A program made the position numbers and the translations under genes. From Subtercola sp. (GTDB lineage: Bacteria; Actinomycetota; Actinomycetes; Actinomycetales; Microbacteriaceae), in NCBI GenBank assembly GCA_025463765.1, contig JAODBC010000084.1, positions 49,935 through 113,934 on the forward strand: a stretch of 64,000 bases of DNA, read 5' to 3'. The notes under the pieces were generated by a model. It was not told the DNA's origin and searched no databases. It saw only the letters and a list, made by a program, of their open reading frames with translations. Below, piece after piece: positions 52,790 to 62,051 of the stretch (the stretch's first letter is position 1; the number at the start of each line of letters is the position of its first letter).

Positions 52790-52925
52790 CGGTGGCGGCC
52801 GAACCCAGCCGAGCCCGGCCTGACCCGATCGAACCCGACCTGACCCGATCGAACCCGGCCGTGCCCGGCCTGACCCGACCGAACCCGGCCGTGCCCAGCT
52901 GAACCCGACTCAACCCGGCCACCCC
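52790..52925 (+). repeat. Degenerate CGAACCCGGCCTGACC repeats
   Basis: About ten imperfect short units (CCGAACCCGGCC, CTGACCCGAT and variants) fill the gap between the cysteine-rich peptide gene and arsC. Confidence 0.7.
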
Positions 52926-52940
52926 GACGAAAGAGAGCCC

Positions 52941-53405
52941 ATGACTCAGCCCACCGTGTTGTTCGTCTGCGTGCACAACGCCGGCAGGTCGCAGATGGCC
53001 GCCGGCTACCTGCGGCAGCTGAGCGACGGCCGGGTTCGGGTGCTGTCAGGCGGTTCTGAGCCCGGTGACTCGATCAACCCGGTCGCAGTGGCGGCGATGG
53101 CCGAAGAAGGCATCGATATCGCCGGTGAGGTGCCGAGCATCCTGCAGACCGAAGACGTTCGGGCCTCAGACGTGGTGATCACCATGGGCTGCGGCGACGC
53201 CTGCCCGATTTTTCCGGGCAAACGTTACGAAGACTGGGAGCTGATTGACCCTGCCGGTAAGGCGATCGACGAAGTGCGGCCGATTCGCGACGACATCAAG
53301 CGGCGCATCGAAGCGCTGTTGGCAGAGATCGTCGCAGCCGAAGACGTCGCGGCCGAAGACATCGCGGCCGAAGACGTCGCAGCCGGAGGTATCACGGCCG
53401 AGTGA
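52941..53405 (+). CDS. arsC: Low-molecular-weight-phosphatase-type arsenate reductase (ArsC)
   Basis: A 154-residue ArsC: P-loop FVCVHNAGRSQMAAG (CX5R plus Ser), and MGCGDACPIFPG with the second redox Cys pair, and DWELIDPAGKAIDEVRPIRDDI with the catalytic Asp. In actinobacteria this type reduces arsenate using thioredoxin or mycothiol/mycoredoxin. The last 25 residues are AAEDV/I repeats coded by 15-bp units and are not part of the fold. No arsenite exporter is present in the window. Confidence 0.93.
   Translation: MTQPTVLFVCVHNAGRSQMAAGYLRQLSDGRVRVLSGGSEPGDSINPVAVAAMAEEGIDIAGEVPSILQTEDVRASDVVITMGCGDACPIFPGKRYEDWELIDPAGKAIDEVRPIRDDIKRRIEALLAEIVAAEDVAAEDIAAEDVAAGGITAE
53327..53403 (+). repeat. 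15-bp repeats at the arsC 3' end
   Basis: GCCGAAGACGTCGCG-like units, about five copies, encode the AAEDV tail and stop next to the TGA. Confidence 0.9.
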
Positions 53406-53460
53406 GGTCGCCGCTGCGTCAGGTCACTGCACGCCAAGTCGCACATGCGCCGCATCGACC

Positions 53461-54438
53461 TCACGCGCGCAGAAGCTGGGTCGAGACGGCCCAGAGACGC
53501 TCTGCCGAGGCGCCGTCGAGCGCCCAGCGCTTCACTCCGTGCGGATGCTCGGCGAGGGTTGCGTCGTCGGCAACCGGATAGGCCTCTTGACCGTCGTCGA
53601 GGTAGTGGCCGCCCGTGTGGGCGAACTCGGGCGAGACGGCCGCGACGAGGGTGGTGGATGCTCCCTGCTCGACCGTCTTGTAGGTGAATACTCCGGCTGC
53701 CTCCGCCGCGTCGAGCGATGCTTTCTGCTGCGGCGTGAAGTTGCGCTGCAAGCCGGTTGCGACTCCCCCGGGGTTCACGGCGTTCGCCACGATGCCGTCG
53801 GATGCCCAGAGCCGAGTTGCCTCGACCGCGAACAGGGAATTCGCCGTTTTCGACTGCGCGTAGGCCAGCTGGGCATCGTAGGGTCGAGACTCGAACTGCA
53901 GGTCGCCGAAATCGACGTTCGACCGCATGTGCGCCGTCGAGCTGAGCGAGACGATGCGGGCGCCTCCGCGATCTTCCGCGCCACGCGCGAGGGCGTCGTG
54001 CAGCCCGACCGCCAGAGCGAAGTGCCCGAGGTGGTTGGTGGCGAACTGCAGTTCACGACCCGCGGCCGTTCGTTCGAGACCGCCGGTGACGACGCCGGCG
54101 TTGCTGATGAGCAGGTGCAGCGGGCCGCTCCAGTTCTGTACGAAGCGGTCGACGCTGGCCGGGTCAGAGAGGTCGACGGCGACGGCGACGGCGTGAGCAC
54201 GGGCCGGCGTGATCGAGGCCGCGATCGAGTCGGCGACCGCATCTCCCTTCCGCGTGTTGCGCACCGCGAGCGTCACCTCAGCGCCGGCCGCAGCAAGCGC
54301 GCGGGCGGTCTCGGCTCCGATGCCCGATGCCCCGCCGGTCACGATGGCTCGCACACCGCTGAGGTCGATGCCACGCAGCACGTCGTCGGCGGTGCTCGTG
54401 GCGGTGAAACGGGTGGAGATCAGGTGCTGAGCTGTCAT
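53461..54438 (-). CDS. Short-chain dehydrogenase/reductase (retinol dehydrogenase-like)
   Basis: A 325-residue SDR: IVTGGASGIGAETARALA, LISNAGV, VSLSSTAHM (Ser) and YAQSKTANSLFAVEA (YxxxK). The length and the FATNHLGHFAL motif fit light-dependent protochlorophyllide/retinol reductase-like SDRs of unknown substrate. A TATAGT box on the minus strand ends 6-7 bp before ATG 54438. Controlled with the divergent TetR gene through the shared inverted repeat. Confidence 0.92.
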   Translation of the reverse strand: MTAQHLISTRFTATSTADDVLRGIDLSGVRAIVTGGASGIGAETARALAAAGAEVTLAVRNTRKGDAVADSIAASITPARAHAVAVAVDLSDPASVDRFVQNWSGPLHLLISNAGVVTGGLERTAAGRELQFATNHLGHFALAVGLHDALARGAEDRGGARIVSLSSTAHMRSNVDFGDLQFESRPYDAQLAYAQSKTANSLFAVEATRLWASDGIVANAVNPGGVATGLQRNFTPQQKASLDAAEAAGVFTYKTVEQGASTTLVAAVSPEFAHTGGHYLDDGQEAYPVADDATLAEHPHGVKRWALDGASAERLWAVSTQLLRA

Positions 54439-54445
54439 GCGCTCA

Positions 54446-54473
54446 CTATACACATTTGACAACACTTGTATAG
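54446..54473. promoter_or_regulatory. TetR operator overlapping divergent promoters
   Basis: CTATACA-N14-TGTATAG; both arms extend into TATAGT boxes serving the SDR (minus) and TetR (plus) genes. Confidence 0.75.
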
Positions 54474-54485
54474 TACGATCTCACC

Positions 54486-55112
54486 GTGGGCATTTCGAAG
54501 GTTGATACGGCGGCGACCGCTGAGGCGACGACGGTGGCAACGTCGACGGTGGCGACGACCGCTGAGGAGACAACAACCGCCGCCGACACCGACCGGCGCA
54601 CTCGGGTGCTCGAATCGGCTCTCACGACCTTCGCCCGTTACGGCTACCGCAAAACGTCGATGGATCAGGTGGCCGACTCCGCCCACATTTCTCGCCCGGG
54701 GCTCTACTTTCTGTTCACCTCGAAAGAGGGGCTCTTCCGCGCCGCGGTGACTCAGGCCCTGAAGAACGATCTCTCAGCAGCCGACGCTGCCTTGAGCAGC
54801 GACCGCGCCCTGACCGAGCGCCTGCTCGACGCCTTCGACCACTGGGCGGGCTCGTACGTCGGCCCACTCGCGCGCGACATCACGGCGGTGATCGACGACA
54901 ATCCGACCCTGCTCGGCGACATCGTCACGACTGCACCGCACCGCTTCGAAGAGCTGATCACACAGGCACTCACCACCGGTCGGGCGCCCGACCGGGCATC
55001 CGCCCTGGCTCGCACACTCATCAGCACCTCGATCGGCATCAAGCATCAAGTCGACTCTCGCGCGGAGTACCGTGATCGGCTGAAGGTCGCTCTCGAGGTG
55101 CTGGCGGTCTGA
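54486..55112 (+). CDS. TetR-family transcriptional regulator
   Basis: A 208-residue TetR protein. Residues 1-35 are a Thr/Ala-rich tail with repeats of ATTAEETT type; the helix-turn-helix is KTSMDQVADSAHISRPGLYFLFTSKEGLFRAAV. The C-terminal domain resembles the AcrR C-terminal group. Divergent from the SDR it probably represses. GTG 54486 is the start. Confidence 0.92.
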   Translation: MGISKVDTAATAEATTVATSTVATTAEETTTAADTDRRTRVLESALTTFARYGYRKTSMDQVADSAHISRPGLYFLFTSKEGLFRAAVTQALKNDLSAADAALSSDRALTERLLDAFDHWAGSYVGPLARDITAVIDDNPTLLGDIVTTAPHRFEELITQALTTGRAPDRASALARTLISTSIGIKHQVDSRAEYRDRLKVALEVLAV

Positions 55113-55197
55113 CGGTTTGAAGGGCCGTACCGACCGGCCGGGATGCGGCGCCCGAGCGCTCCACGCCCTCGACAGCGAACACCGAGGGGGTGCCACA

Positions 55198-55224
55198 AAG
55201 GCAAGGAAAATATCTCCTTGCCTT
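55198..55224. terminator. 10-bp stem inverted repeat after the TetR gene
   Basis: AAGGCAAGGA and TCCTTGCCTT with a 7-base loop. It can end the TetR transcript; being 100 bp before the monooxygenase it might instead be a regulatory site. Confidence 0.5.
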
Positions 55225-55245
55225 AATCAGATTATCGACCGGTAC

Positions 55246-55265
55246 GGGGCTTGCCGCAAGACCCC
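55246..55265. promoter_or_regulatory. Rifamycin-associated element (RAE)
   Basis: GGGGCTTGCCGCAAGACCCC closely matches the 19-bp inverted repeat consensus GGGGCTTGCGGCAAGGCCC known upstream of rifamycin-inactivation genes in actinobacteria. It lies 57 bp before the monooxygenase start. Confidence 0.85.
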
Positions 55266-55322
55266 CTCTGTGCCGCAGACTACGGGTTCGGGTTCTTTCG
55301 AGCCTGAGAGACGGGGTACGAA

Positions 55323-57029
55323 GTGAACGAGCGCAGTGTGCACGAGTGTGCGGTAGTGATCGTGGGGGCGGGGCCGGTGGGAATGGTACTTGCGGGTGAG
55401 CTGGCGCTGGCGGGAGTGGATGTTCGGCTGCTCGAGCGGCGACCGAGTCAGCAGCTCGCCGGGTCGCGGGCCGGCGGCCTGCAGTCTCGCACGATTGAAA
55501 TGTTCGACCAGCGCGGCATAGCCGACCGCTTTCTCAACGAGGGAACACCGGCCCAGGTGCAGCGCTTCGGCGAAGTCACGCTCGACATCGGCGACTTTCC
55601 CACGCGGCATCCGTACGGGCTGGGGCTCTGGCAGAACCGCATCGAGGCGATTTTGGCCGAGTGGATCGGCGAGCTCGGGGTAACCATCGAATACGGGTGC
55701 GAGGTGACGGCTGTCGAGCCCGACGACACCGGGGTGACCGTGCGGGTGGCCGGCGGGCATCCGTACGCCGAGGCCACCGATGCCGAAACCGCTGTCGGCT
55801 CGGTGAACGAGGCCGCGCAGACGGCGGGCGAACACACGTTGCGCGCGCAGTACGTCGTAGGGTGCGACGGCGGCCGAAGTCTGGTGCGCAAAGCGGCAGG
55901 CATCGCGTTCGAGGGGTGGGATGCGACCGTGAGCAACCTCGTCGCCGAGGTCGAGTACACGATCGAACCCGAGTGGGGCATGCGCAAAGACAAAGACGGC
56001 GGCGGCAGCAACGGCATCGGGCCCATCGAGAATGGCTCGTCGATCATTCGCGTCGTCGTCACCGAGAGCGAGCTGAACCAGGGCGCCTCGGATCCGACGC
56101 TCGCCGACCTCAGTGAGGCGATGGTGGCCGTGTGGGGTACCGATTTCGGCGTGCACTCCCCCACCTGGATTTCGCGCTTCACTGACGCCGCGCGGCAGGC
56201 GACCGCGTACCGGGCCGGGCGCATCCTGCTCGCCGGCGACGCGGCGCACGTGCACTATCCGGCCGGCGGCCAGGGCCTGAACATCGGCGTACAAGACGCC
56301 ACGAACCTCGGCTGGAAGCTCGCGCAGGTCGTCGCAGGCGCCTCGCCCGATTCGCTGCTCGACACCTACGAGGCCGAACGACGCCCCGTGGCGGCGCAGG
56401 TGCTGCAAGACACCCTCGCGCAGGTGGGCCTGCGGCGGGCGGATGCCCGATCGACGGCCGTGGCGTCGGCCGTCGCCGAGCTGCTCTCGCTCGATCAGGC
56501 CCGCAAGCACTTCGGCGCGCGGCTCTCGGGGCTCGGCGTGCACTACGACCTCGGGCCGGGTGCGGGCGGAGCGGCTGCGGCGGGCGCGACGGCAGCGGGC
56601 CCGGCGAGCGGAACTGGTGCGGCGGCCGCGACAGCAGCGGCCCCGACAGGCGGAGCGGCTGCGGCGGGCGCCGCCGAGCATCCTCTGCTGGGGCGACGGA
56701 TGCCCGACCTCGACCTGCTCGTCGAAGCACGACCCGCGCGGGTCTACGAGCTGATGCACGGCGCGCGGCCGCTGCTGCTGAACTTCGCCGGCTCGTTCGC
56801 CAATGGTCTCACCGCAGCGTGGAATGACCTCGTCACGACGATCGACGCCACATACACCGCGGTATGGGAGCTGCCCGAGCTCGGCCTGGTGGCTGCCCCG
56901 GCCGCCGTGCTCGTGCGCCCGGACGGCTATGTGGCGTGGGTAGGCCTCACCGGGGCCGACGCCGGCGCTGGTTGCGACGACTCGCTGGTCGAAACACTCG
57001 CGCGGTGGTTCGGAGACGCGACCGCCTGA
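55323..57029 (+). CDS. rox: Rifamycin monooxygenase (Rox), class A flavin monooxygenase
   Basis: A 568-residue FAD monooxygenase of the PHBH family: VVIVGAGPVGMVLAGELALAG, LERRPSQQ, the DG motif VGCDGGRSLVRKAAG and the GD motif LLAGDAAHVHYPAGGQGLN. A thioredoxin-like C-terminal domain follows, as in aromatic hydroxylases. With the RAE upstream, rifamycin hydroxylation and inactivation is the likely role. Known Rox proteins are about 475 residues; the excess is a 40-residue Ala/Gly insert (about 412-455) and a shorter one near residue 150. Confidence 0.85.
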   Translation: MNERSVHECAVVIVGAGPVGMVLAGELALAGVDVRLLERRPSQQLAGSRAGGLQSRTIEMFDQRGIADRFLNEGTPAQVQRFGEVTLDIGDFPTRHPYGLGLWQNRIEAILAEWIGELGVTIEYGCEVTAVEPDDTGVTVRVAGGHPYAEATDAETAVGSVNEAAQTAGEHTLRAQYVVGCDGGRSLVRKAAGIAFEGWDATVSNLVAEVEYTIEPEWGMRKDKDGGGSNGIGPIENGSSIIRVVVTESELNQGASDPTLADLSEAMVAVWGTDFGVHSPTWISRFTDAARQATAYRAGRILLAGDAAHVHYPAGGQGLNIGVQDATNLGWKLAQVVAGASPDSLLDTYEAERRPVAAQVLQDTLAQVGLRRADARSTAVASAVAELLSLDQARKHFGARLSGLGVHYDLGPGAGGAAAAGATAAGPASGTGAAAATAAAPTGGAAAAGAAEHPLLGRRMPDLDLLVEARPARVYELMHGARPLLLNFAGSFANGLTAAWNDLVTTIDATYTAVWELPELGLVAAPAAVLVRPDGYVAWVGLTGADAGAGCDDSLVETLARWFGDATA

Positions 57030-57030
57030 G

Positions 57031-57258
57031 TCACGACGCCTCGCCGCGACCCGTCTTCTGCTGAAGCCGCTCGATCTGTTCGGAGGCCTCCGCCTTGGTG
57101 AGGTCGGCCGAGAGTTCTTCGCCCGCCTCGCGAGCAAGGGTGTCGAGATAGCTGCGCTGGGGCGCGGTCATCGGTTCGTCGCCGGTGACCCATTCCGATG
57201 GGTCTTTCGAGGCAGGGTTGGTGGGTTCGTCGGAGGTGGCTCCGAGGGTGTCAGTCAT
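57031..57258 (-). CDS. DUF3072 protein
   Basis: A 75-residue soluble protein with SEWVTGDEPMTAPQRSYLDTLA and LTKAEASEQIERLQQKTGRG, the DUF3072 pattern. Function unknown; common in actinobacteria. Stop is 2 bp from the convergent rox stop. Confidence 0.9.
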   Translation of the reverse strand: MTDTLGATSDEPTNPASKDPSEWVTGDEPMTAPQRSYLDTLAREAGEELSADLTKAEASEQIERLQQKTGRGEAS

Positions 57259-57405
57259 GATTCCAGGGTAGGCAGCGTGGCGCGGCTCGGGCAGGGGTTG
57301 CGTTTCGCCGCCGCACCGCTCCGCTCCGCCGCACCGCCGCACCGCCGCACCGCTCCTCCGCACCGCCGCTCCGCTGGCGAGAAGGCTCCAACCCCGGGCA
57401 TCCGT

Positions 57406-58658
57406 TCAGTCGAGGAGAGCCTTCAGCGCGGCGGGGGCGAGTTCGACCAGACCTGGGTAGCCCGGGCTGGTGCCGGCGGGGTCGATGTCATTCAGGATGA
57501 CGATTGAGAGCTTCGAGTCGGGGCAGTAGGCAGCGATGCCGTTCGAGCCCGGAATCGAGCCGGCGTGACCGAGGCAGGTACCGACGCCGGGCACATTCCA
57601 CGAGGCCAGGCCTGCGCCCTCGCCGAGCTGTACGGCCGGGATACCCGCCTTGGCGTACGCGCTGCTGTAGTACGCCGACGAAAGCGGAGTGAGGTTCTGC
57701 ATCAGCTGCTTGTGCGCCGCGTCGATCACGTCGCCTGCCACGAGGTCACGAATCCAGGTCGCCTGGTCTCGAGCCGTGCTGACCATACCGCCGCCGCCCA
57801 CGCGCCGCTCCATTGCGGCGAGGGAACGGGGGCGGTCGCCTGTGGTTTCGAGGGTTTGCCGAGGCAGTCGCTGCCCGAGCCTGCGACGCAGCCGAGGTCG
57901 TAACCGGTGAGAGCAGCGGCGCCCGATCCATAACCGTCGAGATAGGTGCCAGTGAGGCCGAGCTTCGAGATGAAGCGCGTCTGCACGAGCTGGTCGTACG
58001 ACGTGCCCGACGCGAGCTCGGCGATACGGCCCAAAATGACGTAGCCGGCATTCAGGTACTGATAGCTGGTTCCGGGCGCCGCAATGGGCGCCTGGGCGAA
58101 GACGTTCTCGATGACCTGCTGGTGGGTCGCGACGCCCACGAGGCCCATGTCGAGCTCGTAGAGCCCGCTCTCGTGCTGCAGCAATTCGAGCACTGTGATC
58201 GTGGAGGCGTTCGGCGCAGAGGGAAACCAGGTACCGATGGTGTCGTTCAGTGAGAGCACGCCCTCTTGGTCGAGCTGCATGATGAGCGCTGCGGTGAACA
58301 GCTTGGTCATGCTGCCGATGTGGAAGGCAGCGTCGACCGAGATGGGCTGCGAACCCAGCACGGCGTCGCCGCTGGCGACGAGGCTCGCCCCAGCGTCTCC
58401 GACGGATGCCGCGACCACCGTTCCGGGTACCGAGATGGTCATCGAACTCGCCTGAAACGAGGTTCGCCACGCCGCGACGGGGGCCGACATCTCCGCGTCG
58501 AACGCGTCGGCGGCCCCGGTGTTGTCGGAGCCGGGCGACGCCACCGGGCTTCCGGATGCGCCTTGCCCCGAGGCGCCTGCCCCTGTCGCGCAGCCGGCCA
58601 GCGCAAGCAGCGCCGCACAGGCGATCGCGGTCCTCTGAATTCGCAGAGTCAGACCCAT
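57406..58658 (-). pseudogene. Frameshifted serine hydrolase lipoprotein (beta-lactamase/D-Ala-D-Ala carboxypeptidase family)
   Basis: The N-terminal part (58658 to about 57830) has a lipobox LAGC after a signal helix, the nucleophile motif GSMTKLFTA (SxxK), and a YQYLNAGYVILGRI segment (YxN). The C-terminal part continues in another frame from about 57830 to 57406 (AAMERRVGGGGMVSTARDQA, then GTCLGHAGSIPG with the HxG motif). The break falls at a GGGGG run near 57827-57831. Either a recent inactivating indel or a base-calling error; an intact gene would encode about 415 residues. Confidence 0.75.
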
Positions 58659-58684
58659 GACATGATGACCCTTCTCGGCCATGC

Positions 58685-60124
58685 CTACGAGGTGTGTTCG
58701 GCGAGCGGAACGCTCTGCTCGTAACGAAAAACGTTGTCGGGGTCATAACGCGACTTGATCGCGCCCAGGCGTTCGACACCGTCGCCCCAGTACGCCGTCG
58801 CCCACTCTGGCATGCCCGCGTTCGGAACGTTGACGTACGCTCCGCCCACATACGGCTCGAGTGCTCGGCCGAAGTCGGTGACCCAGGCGCAGCACAGGGC
58901 GCTGAGAGAGTCGTCGTGTCTGGCGGCGGCCGCAGCAGCATCGACATCATCAGCGACGTCTTCAGCTGAACCGTCGCCGCCCCGCACGCCCCAGCCCGCA
59001 CCGGGCTCGGCGTAGAAAAGCGCGCCGCGGTGGGCGAAGGCGGCTCCGCCGGCGGGCTCGCTCGTGGTTACGGCTCCCCCGAACGCATTGGTGAAGTAGT
59101 TGCACTCGGGGGTCGGCGCGCTCGACATGAACGACGCGATGATTTCTACCGCCGCCGCGGGCAGAGGGTCGGTGATGAACTGCGACGCGAACATCCAATT
59201 CGCCGGTTCGTCGGCGATCGGAATCTGAAAACCGGCGTAGAGCTCGGCCCAGGGCGCCTCGATCGAATCGACGTGCGGACGCCCGACCGAGAGTATCGAC
59301 CGTAGTGCGTCGAGCGCCTGGGCCTCGGTTCCGCCGGCGAGTACCGCGAACAACAGAATCTCGTCGCGGTGAATCTCGAGCTGACTCGTGAGCCGAGTGT
59401 CGGCCACCGGAGCCGAGCGCTGCCACACTGTGAAGACCTCCCTGAGGTCGGCGACATCGGCCCAGCGGGCGGTCACGTATACAGCCCGGGCCAGCGGATG
59501 CACGGCATACGTCAGCGACGTCACCACGCCGTACGTTCCGTTGCCCGCGCCGCGCAACGCCCAGAGCAGGTCGGGGTGCGAGTGCGCGTCGGCGCTGACG
59601 ACTGCAGGGAGGTCACGCGCGACACCGTCGACCCCCATGACAACGATCTCGGCGCCCAGGAGGTTATCGCACGCCATGCCGAAGGCGCGGGTGAGTAGCC
59701 CGAAGCCCCCACCGAGGGTGGCGCCCGCGAGCCCCACCGAGCCCTCGGTTCCGGTTGGCGCTGCGAAACCCGCCGCACCGAGCGCGGTGACGGCCTCGAG
59801 CTGGGTGAGTCCTGCGCCGACCGTGGCCGTGCCGGCGGCCGGGTCGATGCTCACGCGCTTGAGGTCGCTCACATCGATCACGATTCCGTCGTCGACACTC
59901 GACCAGCCTTCGAGATTGTGCCGACCACTGCGCACCCGAATCTCGATCGCGTTACGGCGCGCCCAAGTAAGGGCGTTGACGACGTCGTCTGTCGTCGACA
60001 CGAACACGATCGCCTGCGGCCGATGCTCGAAGCGCAGGTTCCAGCCTGCGCGAGCTGCCGCGTAAGCGGCGTCGCCTGGGCGCACGACGCGCCCGGTCAG
60101 CACCGCGGGCGGCGCCTCGTTCAT
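58685..60124 (-). CDS. Berberine-bridge-enzyme-like FAD oxidase
   Basis: A 479-residue FAD-linked oxidase: the FAD fold (VFVSTTDDVVNALTWARRN), RVRSGRHNLEGWSS with the His for 8-alpha attachment and FGMACDNLLGAE with the Cys for 6-S attachment, suggesting bicovalent flavin; C-terminal KSRYDPDNVFRYEQSV. Oxidises sugars, alkaloids or phenolics in known relatives. Follows the permease with a 4-bp overlap, so the imported compound may be its substrate. Confidence 0.92.
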   Translation of the reverse strand: MNEAPPAVLTGRVVRPGDAAYAAARAGWNLRFEHRPQAIVFVSTTDDVVNALTWARRNAIEIRVRSGRHNLEGWSSVDDGIVIDVSDLKRVSIDPAAGTATVGAGLTQLEAVTALGAAGFAAPTGTEGSVGLAGATLGGGFGLLTRAFGMACDNLLGAEIVVMGVDGVARDLPAVVSADAHSHPDLLWALRGAGNGTYGVVTSLTYAVHPLARAVYVTARWADVADLREVFTVWQRSAPVADTRLTSQLEIHRDEILLFAVLAGGTEAQALDALRSILSVGRPHVDSIEAPWAELYAGFQIPIADEPANWMFASQFITDPLPAAAVEIIASFMSSAPTPECNYFTNAFGGAVTTSEPAGGAAFAHRGALFYAEPGAGWGVRGGDGSAEDVADDVDAAAAAARHDDSLSALCCAWVTDFGRALEPYVGGAYVNVPNAGMPEWATAYWGDGVERLGAIKSRYDPDNVFRYEQSVPLAEHTS

Positions 60125-61617
60125 GCCGGCGGCTCGGAACCGGCGGCGGGCTCCACCTCGACAGCGGCACCACCATCGGGCTCCGTCTCAAGCACCTCAC
60201 GGTTGAAGATGAGCAGCTTCGCGAAGTACAGGGCGCCGAGCAGAACGAGACCGAGCACGACCAGGTTCGGCACCACCGCGCTCGGCGGCGTCACCAGCGT
60301 GAAGATCGCGAAGCCCACCCAGACCAGGGCGACGATCGAGACGGGAACCTCGAAGCGGCCGAGGCTGAAGCCGCCCGTCTTGCGTTCCAGTCTTTTGCGC
60401 ACCACAAGATAGAGCACGACGATCGATCCGTACAGGAGGGCGGGCAGCACGGTCGCGCCCTCGATCAACTGCAGCAGGGCATTGCCTGGCAGCACCACCA
60501 TGAGCACGATGCCGATCACCAGAATGAGCAGCGTTGCAGGCACTGGCGTCTGAGTACGCGGATTCACGCGGCGCATCACGCTGTGAGCAGGAAAGCGCTT
60601 GTCACGCGACATCGCGAACACCTGCCGCGAACATGCGGCCATCACCACCATGCCGGCGCCGAAGAACGCGAAAACGATGCCTGCCAGCAGTATTCGTTCG
60701 ACGACCGGGCCGAGTTGATCGCCGATGATGTCGGCGACGGGCGAGCCGCTGGCTGTGATGGCGGGCACGTCTTTGATAGCCACGGTGAGCACAATCAGAA
60801 ACAGCAAACCCGCGACCGCAGCCGCGATCACCGAGAAGACAATGGCGCGGGGCACACTCCTGAACGGGTCTTTCGCCTCCTCGGCCAGGTTTGCAGCCGA
60901 GTCGAAACCCACAAGCGTGGTGAGACCCATCAGCATTCCGGCCATGAGACCACCGCCGATGGCGTAATAGTTCGGGTCGCCGGCGGTAATGCCGCGAGAG
61001 GTCAGGTTGGCGAGGTTACCGCTTCCATTGACGACGATCACCACGATCAGTCCAACCACGAGCAGCGCCACGATGCCGAGTTCGACTGCCACCGCGCCCG
61101 ACGTGATCAAACCCAGCAGACGGGTCGAGGCGATCACCAGTACCGCCTCGACGACCAAGATGATCAGTGTCAGGATGCGCGCGACACCCTCGTCGGGAGC
61201 CATGTCGAGCAGCGGCATCAGCGCCTGGCTGGCCATCGCGTTCGCCATCGTCACGGTGGCGGTTACGAGATACCACAACGTGAGCCAGCCGAAGAACCAG
61301 CCGACCTTCGGGTTCGCCAGCCGTGACGCCCACTGATACGACGAACCGGTCAGCGCTATTCGAGCAGCGAATTGGGCGACCACGAGCGCGACCAGCGTCT
61401 GGCCCACTGCCGCGACGATCCACAGCCAGATGCCCACCGGGCCCGCGCTCTGCAGCGTCTGATCATAGGTGGCGAAGACGCCGACCGCCACCGAGATGAA
61501 GGCGAACGAGATAGCAAAGAGCTGAAACCCGCCAAGGGTTCGTTTCAGGTTAGGAGACGAGGGGTTTGCGCCGATCGGAGCTGCCGCAGACGGCTCGTCG
61601 GCCCGGAATTCTGTCAT
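60121..61617 (-). CDS. APC-superfamily amino acid/amine permease
   Basis: A 498-residue transporter with about 12 transmembrane helices. LKRTLGGFQLFAISFAFISVAVGVF near the N-terminus, GFDSAANLAEEAKDPFRSVPRAI (helix 6-7 loop) and SRDKRFPAHSVMRRVNP are typical of the amino acid/choline/GABA group. Overlaps the BBE-like oxidase gene, forming an import-oxidation pair. Confidence 0.92.
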   Translation of the reverse strand: MTEFRADEPSAAAPIGANPSSPNLKRTLGGFQLFAISFAFISVAVGVFATYDQTLQSAGPVGIWLWIVAAVGQTLVALVVAQFAARIALTGSSYQWASRLANPKVGWFFGWLTLWYLVTATVTMANAMASQALMPLLDMAPDEGVARILTLIILVVEAVLVIASTRLLGLITSGAVAVELGIVALLVVGLIVVIVVNGSGNLANLTSRGITAGDPNYYAIGGGLMAGMLMGLTTLVGFDSAANLAEEAKDPFRSVPRAIVFSVIAAAVAGLLFLIVLTVAIKDVPAITASGSPVADIIGDQLGPVVERILLAGIVFAFFGAGMVVMAACSRQVFAMSRDKRFPAHSVMRRVNPRTQTPVPATLLILVIGIVLMVVLPGNALLQLIEGATVLPALLYGSIVVLYLVVRKRLERKTGGFSLGRFEVPVSIVALVWVGFAIFTLVTPPSAVVPNLVVLGLVLLGALYFAKLLIFNREVLETEPDGGAAVEVEPAAGSEPPA

Positions 61618-61845
61618 TGTGCGCTACCGATCTATTCCGTGACGATAAACAGAAGGCCGATGGCAGGCGGAACCATCGCATCGACTCGGACGACGCCAAA
61701 CAAGAGGTCATCGATCAGACAATCGGTCATCGGTCAGCCAATCGGTCATCGGTCAGCCGATCGGCCCCCAGCGACTCGGCCCACAGTGGTCCGGCGCTCG
61801 ATGATCGGAATGTGCCACACACTAGCAGCACCGTCGACTCCGTGG
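61618..61845. promoter_or_regulatory. Upstream region of the permease operon with 19-bp direct repeats
   Basis: AATCGGTCATCGGTCAGCC occurs twice in tandem at 61721 and 61740, followed by GATCGG. These could be binding sites for the permease promoter or another minisatellite. No gene is seen in the interval. Confidence 0.45.
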
Positions 61846-62005
61846 CTATGGCCGGGGCGAGACTTCTGAAGCGCGGGCGAGACCGCGGTCGAACCAGTCG
61901 GCCAGCAGCCTGCGCTCGGCGTCGGTCAGGGCATCCAGTTGCGCAGCGACTGCCCGAAAAGCTGTCGCAGCCCACGCGGGCGCACTGAGCCCGAACCGAA
62001 ACGGT
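61846..62005 (-). pseudogene. Possible MarR C-terminal fragment
   Basis: A minus-strand frame reads SAPAWAATAFRAVAAQLDAL then TDAERRLLADWFDRGLARA and a stop, resembling the last helix of MarR-type regulators. There is no start or helix-turn-helix; the frame runs upstream into a hairpin. Likely a relic. Confidence 0.35.
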
Positions 62006-62042
62006 TGCAGGATGCCCGAAAGCCTGTTTCGGGCATCCTGCA
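62006..62042. terminator. Perfect 16-bp stem hairpin after an SDR gene
   Basis: TGCAGGATGCCCGAAA and its exact reverse complement with a 5-base loop, 10 bp after the SDR stop on the minus strand. Confidence 0.85.
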
Positions 62043-62051
62043 GCCCGGCGA

